Source: Clostridioides difficile_A (GTDB lineage Bacteria > Bacillota > Clostridia > Peptostreptococcales > Peptostreptococcaceae). From it: 64,000 nt of DNA. This document shows positions 61,691 to 64,000 of this stretch, piece by piece. Under the pieces are notes generated by a model. It had not been told where the DNA came from. It was given only the letters and a program-made list of their open reading frames with translations, and did no database searches. Made by a program: the position numbers and the translations under genes. The DNA is taken from positions 682,001 to 746,000 of the forward strand of contig OX246690.1 in the NCBI GenBank assembly GCA_945909635.1, read 5' to 3'. The first letter of the stretch is position 1. Each line of letters begins with the position of its first letter.

Positions 61691-63118
61691 ATGGGAGAAC
61701 CGATAATAATTAAAGAAACAGATGGGTGGATTAATGTTTTAGATTATGGAGTTTGTAATACTGAAAAAGAAAATGTAAGTTATAGAGTGCAAGAAATCAT
61801 AAATGCTGCACCAGAAGACTCCATTATATATTTTCCAAGAGGGAAATACCTATTTACAAGTGGCATAGAGATTAATAAGCGTTTAACACTATGTGGAGAT
61901 ACCTATTTTAGGTCTAATAATCCAAATAATATATTTTTTTATTCAGGAACAACACAATTTTCTGGTAAATTTGATGAAAAAGAGATAGAAAATGGGACAA
62001 TGGAAAGTTTCACAATGATAACAGTAAAGGGAGTAAAGCATTGTATTAAAAGTATTTCTTTTCAATCAGATAACTGTAATACCAATAGTTATAGTGCGCC
62101 TCCTGCAAATGGTAAACCAGGATTTCATCATGAAATAACATTCAAAAGCGAACACAAAGGGAAATGTATATCAGCAATTGTATGTGAAAATGCACCAGAA
62201 GGGTCTGGTCACTATGAAAATGTAGATTTTGGTGGTTTTGGGGAAATTGCACTTAAAATGTCTAATAATTCTACAGTAAATGATATTACTGTTTTTTCAT
62301 GTAATCATGGTATTAGTGCAGGGGAAAATTCGATAATTACTAATGGAAAGACTTGGGGATGTGATTATGGAATGGAAATTTCTACTGGAACATTTATCAA
62401 TGGTATGAGAGTTGAAGAAGTAGGTAAGGTTGCTATTAACAATGTTGGTAAGGGCTCAAACTTTATTACAAATATCACAATTGACCAATGTGGCTATTGT
62501 GGATTCAAATTTGATTCAATATCTAATACCCAAATATTAGGTAATGTCTCAAGATGTGGGCAATATTATTTTAATTTTAGCTATGATGACTACTTAAAGT
62601 TAGATAAAAAGGTTGAGGAAGCATATTATTTATTATATGGAAATTCAATAGAAGCAAGTAATATAACAATACCAAATGATAATACAGACAATTGGGAAGA
62701 TAAAGGAAAAGAAAATCACACTGTATATCTCATAAAGGCATTTGAAACCAAAAATGTATTATTAAGATGCACTATAGATGCTACTGATATGGTTCTTGAG
62801 TCAGAAAAAGGAAATTTAATATACAATAACAAAGGACAAACAGTTATATTCCATGATGGTGAGATTAGTAGCATCAATGGGATTGGTGTATCTGAAGAGG
62901 ATTATGGTGATAAAATCAAGATAAAAAAGGGTGATATGTACATAAATAGCAATAATAAAGAGCTTAAAATGTATAGTCCACAGATAGGTGATATCCTAAC
63001 AACAACAAAAGTAACAAGTGATGAAGTTACTAGTTCTTATGGTGGAAAATGGGAAAAAATTGGTAAAAAAGTAGAGTTTGAAAATACGGTTCATTATCAT
63101 AAAATGATAGATAAATAA
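61691..63118 (+). CDS. Right-handed beta-helix protein 2
   Basis: 475 residues. WINVLDYGVCNTEKENVSYR, VQEI and IIYFPRGKYLFTSGIEIN match copy 1, as do NVDFGGFGEIALKMSNN and CGYCGFKFDS. The end SSYGGKWEKIGKKVEF parallels the C-terminus of copy 1. AGGAGGTAGTGAATT precedes the ATG, 26 bp after copy 1, so both are in one operon. Overall identity looks moderate (30-40% by eye), so duplication is not recent. Confidence 0.8.
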   Translation: MGEPIIIKETDGWINVLDYGVCNTEKENVSYRVQEIINAAPEDSIIYFPRGKYLFTSGIEINKRLTLCGDTYFRSNNPNNIFFYSGTTQFSGKFDEKEIENGTMESFTMITVKGVKHCIKSISFQSDNCNTNSYSAPPANGKPGFHHEITFKSEHKGKCISAIVCENAPEGSGHYENVDFGGFGEIALKMSNNSTVNDITVFSCNHGISAGENSIITNGKTWGCDYGMEISTGTFINGMRVEEVGKVAINNVGKGSNFITNITIDQCGYCGFKFDSISNTQILGNVSRCGQYYFNFSYDDYLKLDKKVEEAYYLLYGNSIEASNITIPNDNTDNWEDKGKENHTVYLIKAFETKNVLLRCTIDATDMVLESEKGNLIYNNKGQTVIFHDGEISSINGIGVSEEDYGDKIKIKKGDMYINSNNKELKMYSPQIGDILTTTKVTSDEVTSSYGGKWEKIGKKVEFENTVHYHKMIDK

Positions 63119-63244
63119 GCAAATTTATTAAGCTCAACAAGGTAGTTTTCTAAAATTCTAGTTTTAATGAGTTTAATATAGTCAAACTGATAACTAAAAA
63201 ATCATGTAACATCGAAAGTGAATAAGAAAGGAATAGATGATATT

Positions 63245-64000
63245 ATGGAAGAATTTAAGTATGAAAAATTGATTAACGTATTAGAAAGAGAGAATAGTAT
63301 TAAAAATGACGGTTCAGAAGATGTAGGGCCTCTTATACAAAAGATTATTAATGAAACAGATTTTTGTGTTTTATATTTTCCAAAAGGTAAATATTTATTT
63401 AAAACTGGTATTACTATTAATAAAGAAATTACATTACTAGGAGATTCTGATTCATCAACATCTGCTACACAATTTATAACAAGTGGAATCCCTAACATGA
63501 GTATTATTACATTAGTAAAAAGAAAACAATGTATTAAAAATATAAGTTTTTATTCTGATAGCTGTGAGGTACTTGTTCACGATGAACCCCCAACAAAAGG
63601 AAATCCACATTATCATTATGAAATGCTCATTAAGAAAAATGATAATGGTGAAGACTTAGAGTGTGTATCAGCGATTACAACTGATGGTCTAAGGGATAAT
63701 ACTAGAGGTCTTGGTCATTATGAAAATCTTCATATAAGTGGTTTCTCAGGTATAGGAATTCAGATACCATATTATGCAATTTCAAATGACATTACAGTTT
63801 CTTCTTGTGGATTAGGTGTTGATGCAGGTATTGATGCAATTATCTCTAACAGTAGAATATATAAATGTAAAAATGGAATGAGAATTATGACTGGTACTAG
63901 CATAAATAATGTAAATATTGAAAAAATACAAGAAGTTGGTCTAGAAAGTAGTCAAATTGAGAATCTTGAAGGATATGGTAGTTATAAAATCAATAATATT
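63245..64000 (+). CDS. Right-handed beta-helix protein 3, partial (runs off window)
   Basis: Open from ATG 63245 to the window end (252 codons). MEEFKYEKLINVLERENSIK, VLYFPKGKYLFKTGITIN and HYENLHISGFSGIGIQIP match the other two copies, and it keeps the NGMRIMTGTSINNVNIEKI repeat. AAGAAAGGAATAG is the ribosome site, 12 nt upstream. The 126-bp gap after copy 2 has no terminator. Confidence 0.8.
   Translation, partial: MEEFKYEKLINVLERENSIKNDGSEDVGPLIQKIINETDFCVLYFPKGKYLFKTGITINKEITLLGDSDSSTSATQFITSGIPNMSIITLVKRKQCIKNISFYSDSCEVLVHDEPPTKGNPHYHYEMLIKKNDNGEDLECVSAITTDGLRDNTRGLGHYENLHISGFSGIGIQIPYYAISNDITVSSCGLGVDAGIDAIISNSRIYKCKNGMRIMTGTSINNVNIEKIQEVGLESSQIENLEGYGSYKINNI

Overview
The window is AT-rich, has short clostridial-type ribosome binding sites (AAGGAGG-like), frequent GTG/TTG and two probable ATT starts, and carries infC-rpmI-rplT behind an attenuator leader. 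Together with a Cdd1-family (Pathogenicity locus) pseudogene, a SpaFEG/CprABC-like lantibiotic transporter with its two-component system, orphan BlaI repressors and a sigma-54 activator cluster, this points to Clostridioides difficile or a very close relative. This is inferred from gene content, not from a search. No rRNA, tRNA, CRISPR array, intact transposase or prophage block was seen.

Layout. 0.2-6.3 kb: GntR regulator, two S9 serine peptidases and a polytopic transporter, with the same AT-palindromic sequence in front of the regulator and of the operon. 6.4-7.6 kb: P-loop kinase-like protein and GNAT. 8.0-11.9 kb: redox operon (iron alcohol dehydrogenase, lipoprotein flavodoxin, Fe-S-type flavoprotein, cyclophilin-like lipoprotein, DUF4405-like membrane protein). 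12.3-16.1 kb: MBL hydrolase, a decayed ACR3-type transporter, YciI-like protein, isochorismatase-like membrane protein and a TetR regulator with a 34-bp palindrome. 16.4-23.3 kb: orphan BlaI-like repressor, PrpR-type sigma-54 activator and a convergent catabolic operon (RraA-like aldolase, hydroxyacid dehydrogenase, amidohydrolase, DASS anion transporter) preceded by a -24/-12 promoter. 23.8-26.7 kb: broken cdd1-like gene, small genes and a 22-bp minisatellite. 27.0-31.7 kb: antimicrobial-peptide-type ABC transporter with one permease interrupted by TGA, divergent from its response regulator and kinase. 31.8-33.2 kb: three similar promoter/operator cassettes leading to a second orphan BlaI gene. 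33.5-40.7 kb: VOC protein, NIF3, methyltransferase, MarR, GNAT and HelD. 41.2-45.4 kb: ECF sigma/anti-sigma pair divergent from a His/Gly-rich repeat protein under a promoter with three TAAGGTACCTTA palindromes, then an FtsH-like protease without membrane anchor. 45.8-47.2 kb: infC operon. 47.4-53.6 kb: HTH regulator, DHH phosphoesterase, and two paralogous lipoproteins each with two metallophosphoesterase domains. 53.7-58.4 kb: LysR and a heterodimeric ABC exporter. 58.7-64 kb: small membrane protein, a decayed gene and a tandem array of at least three beta-helix proteins running off the window end.

The most unusual material is in four places: the triple BlaI cassette with its roughly 1-kb leader; the repeat protein with its triple operator beside the ECF sigma pair; the metallophosphoesterase pair in which opposite domains have lost their metal ligands; and the anchorless beta-helix array with phage-tail-fibre-like C-termini.
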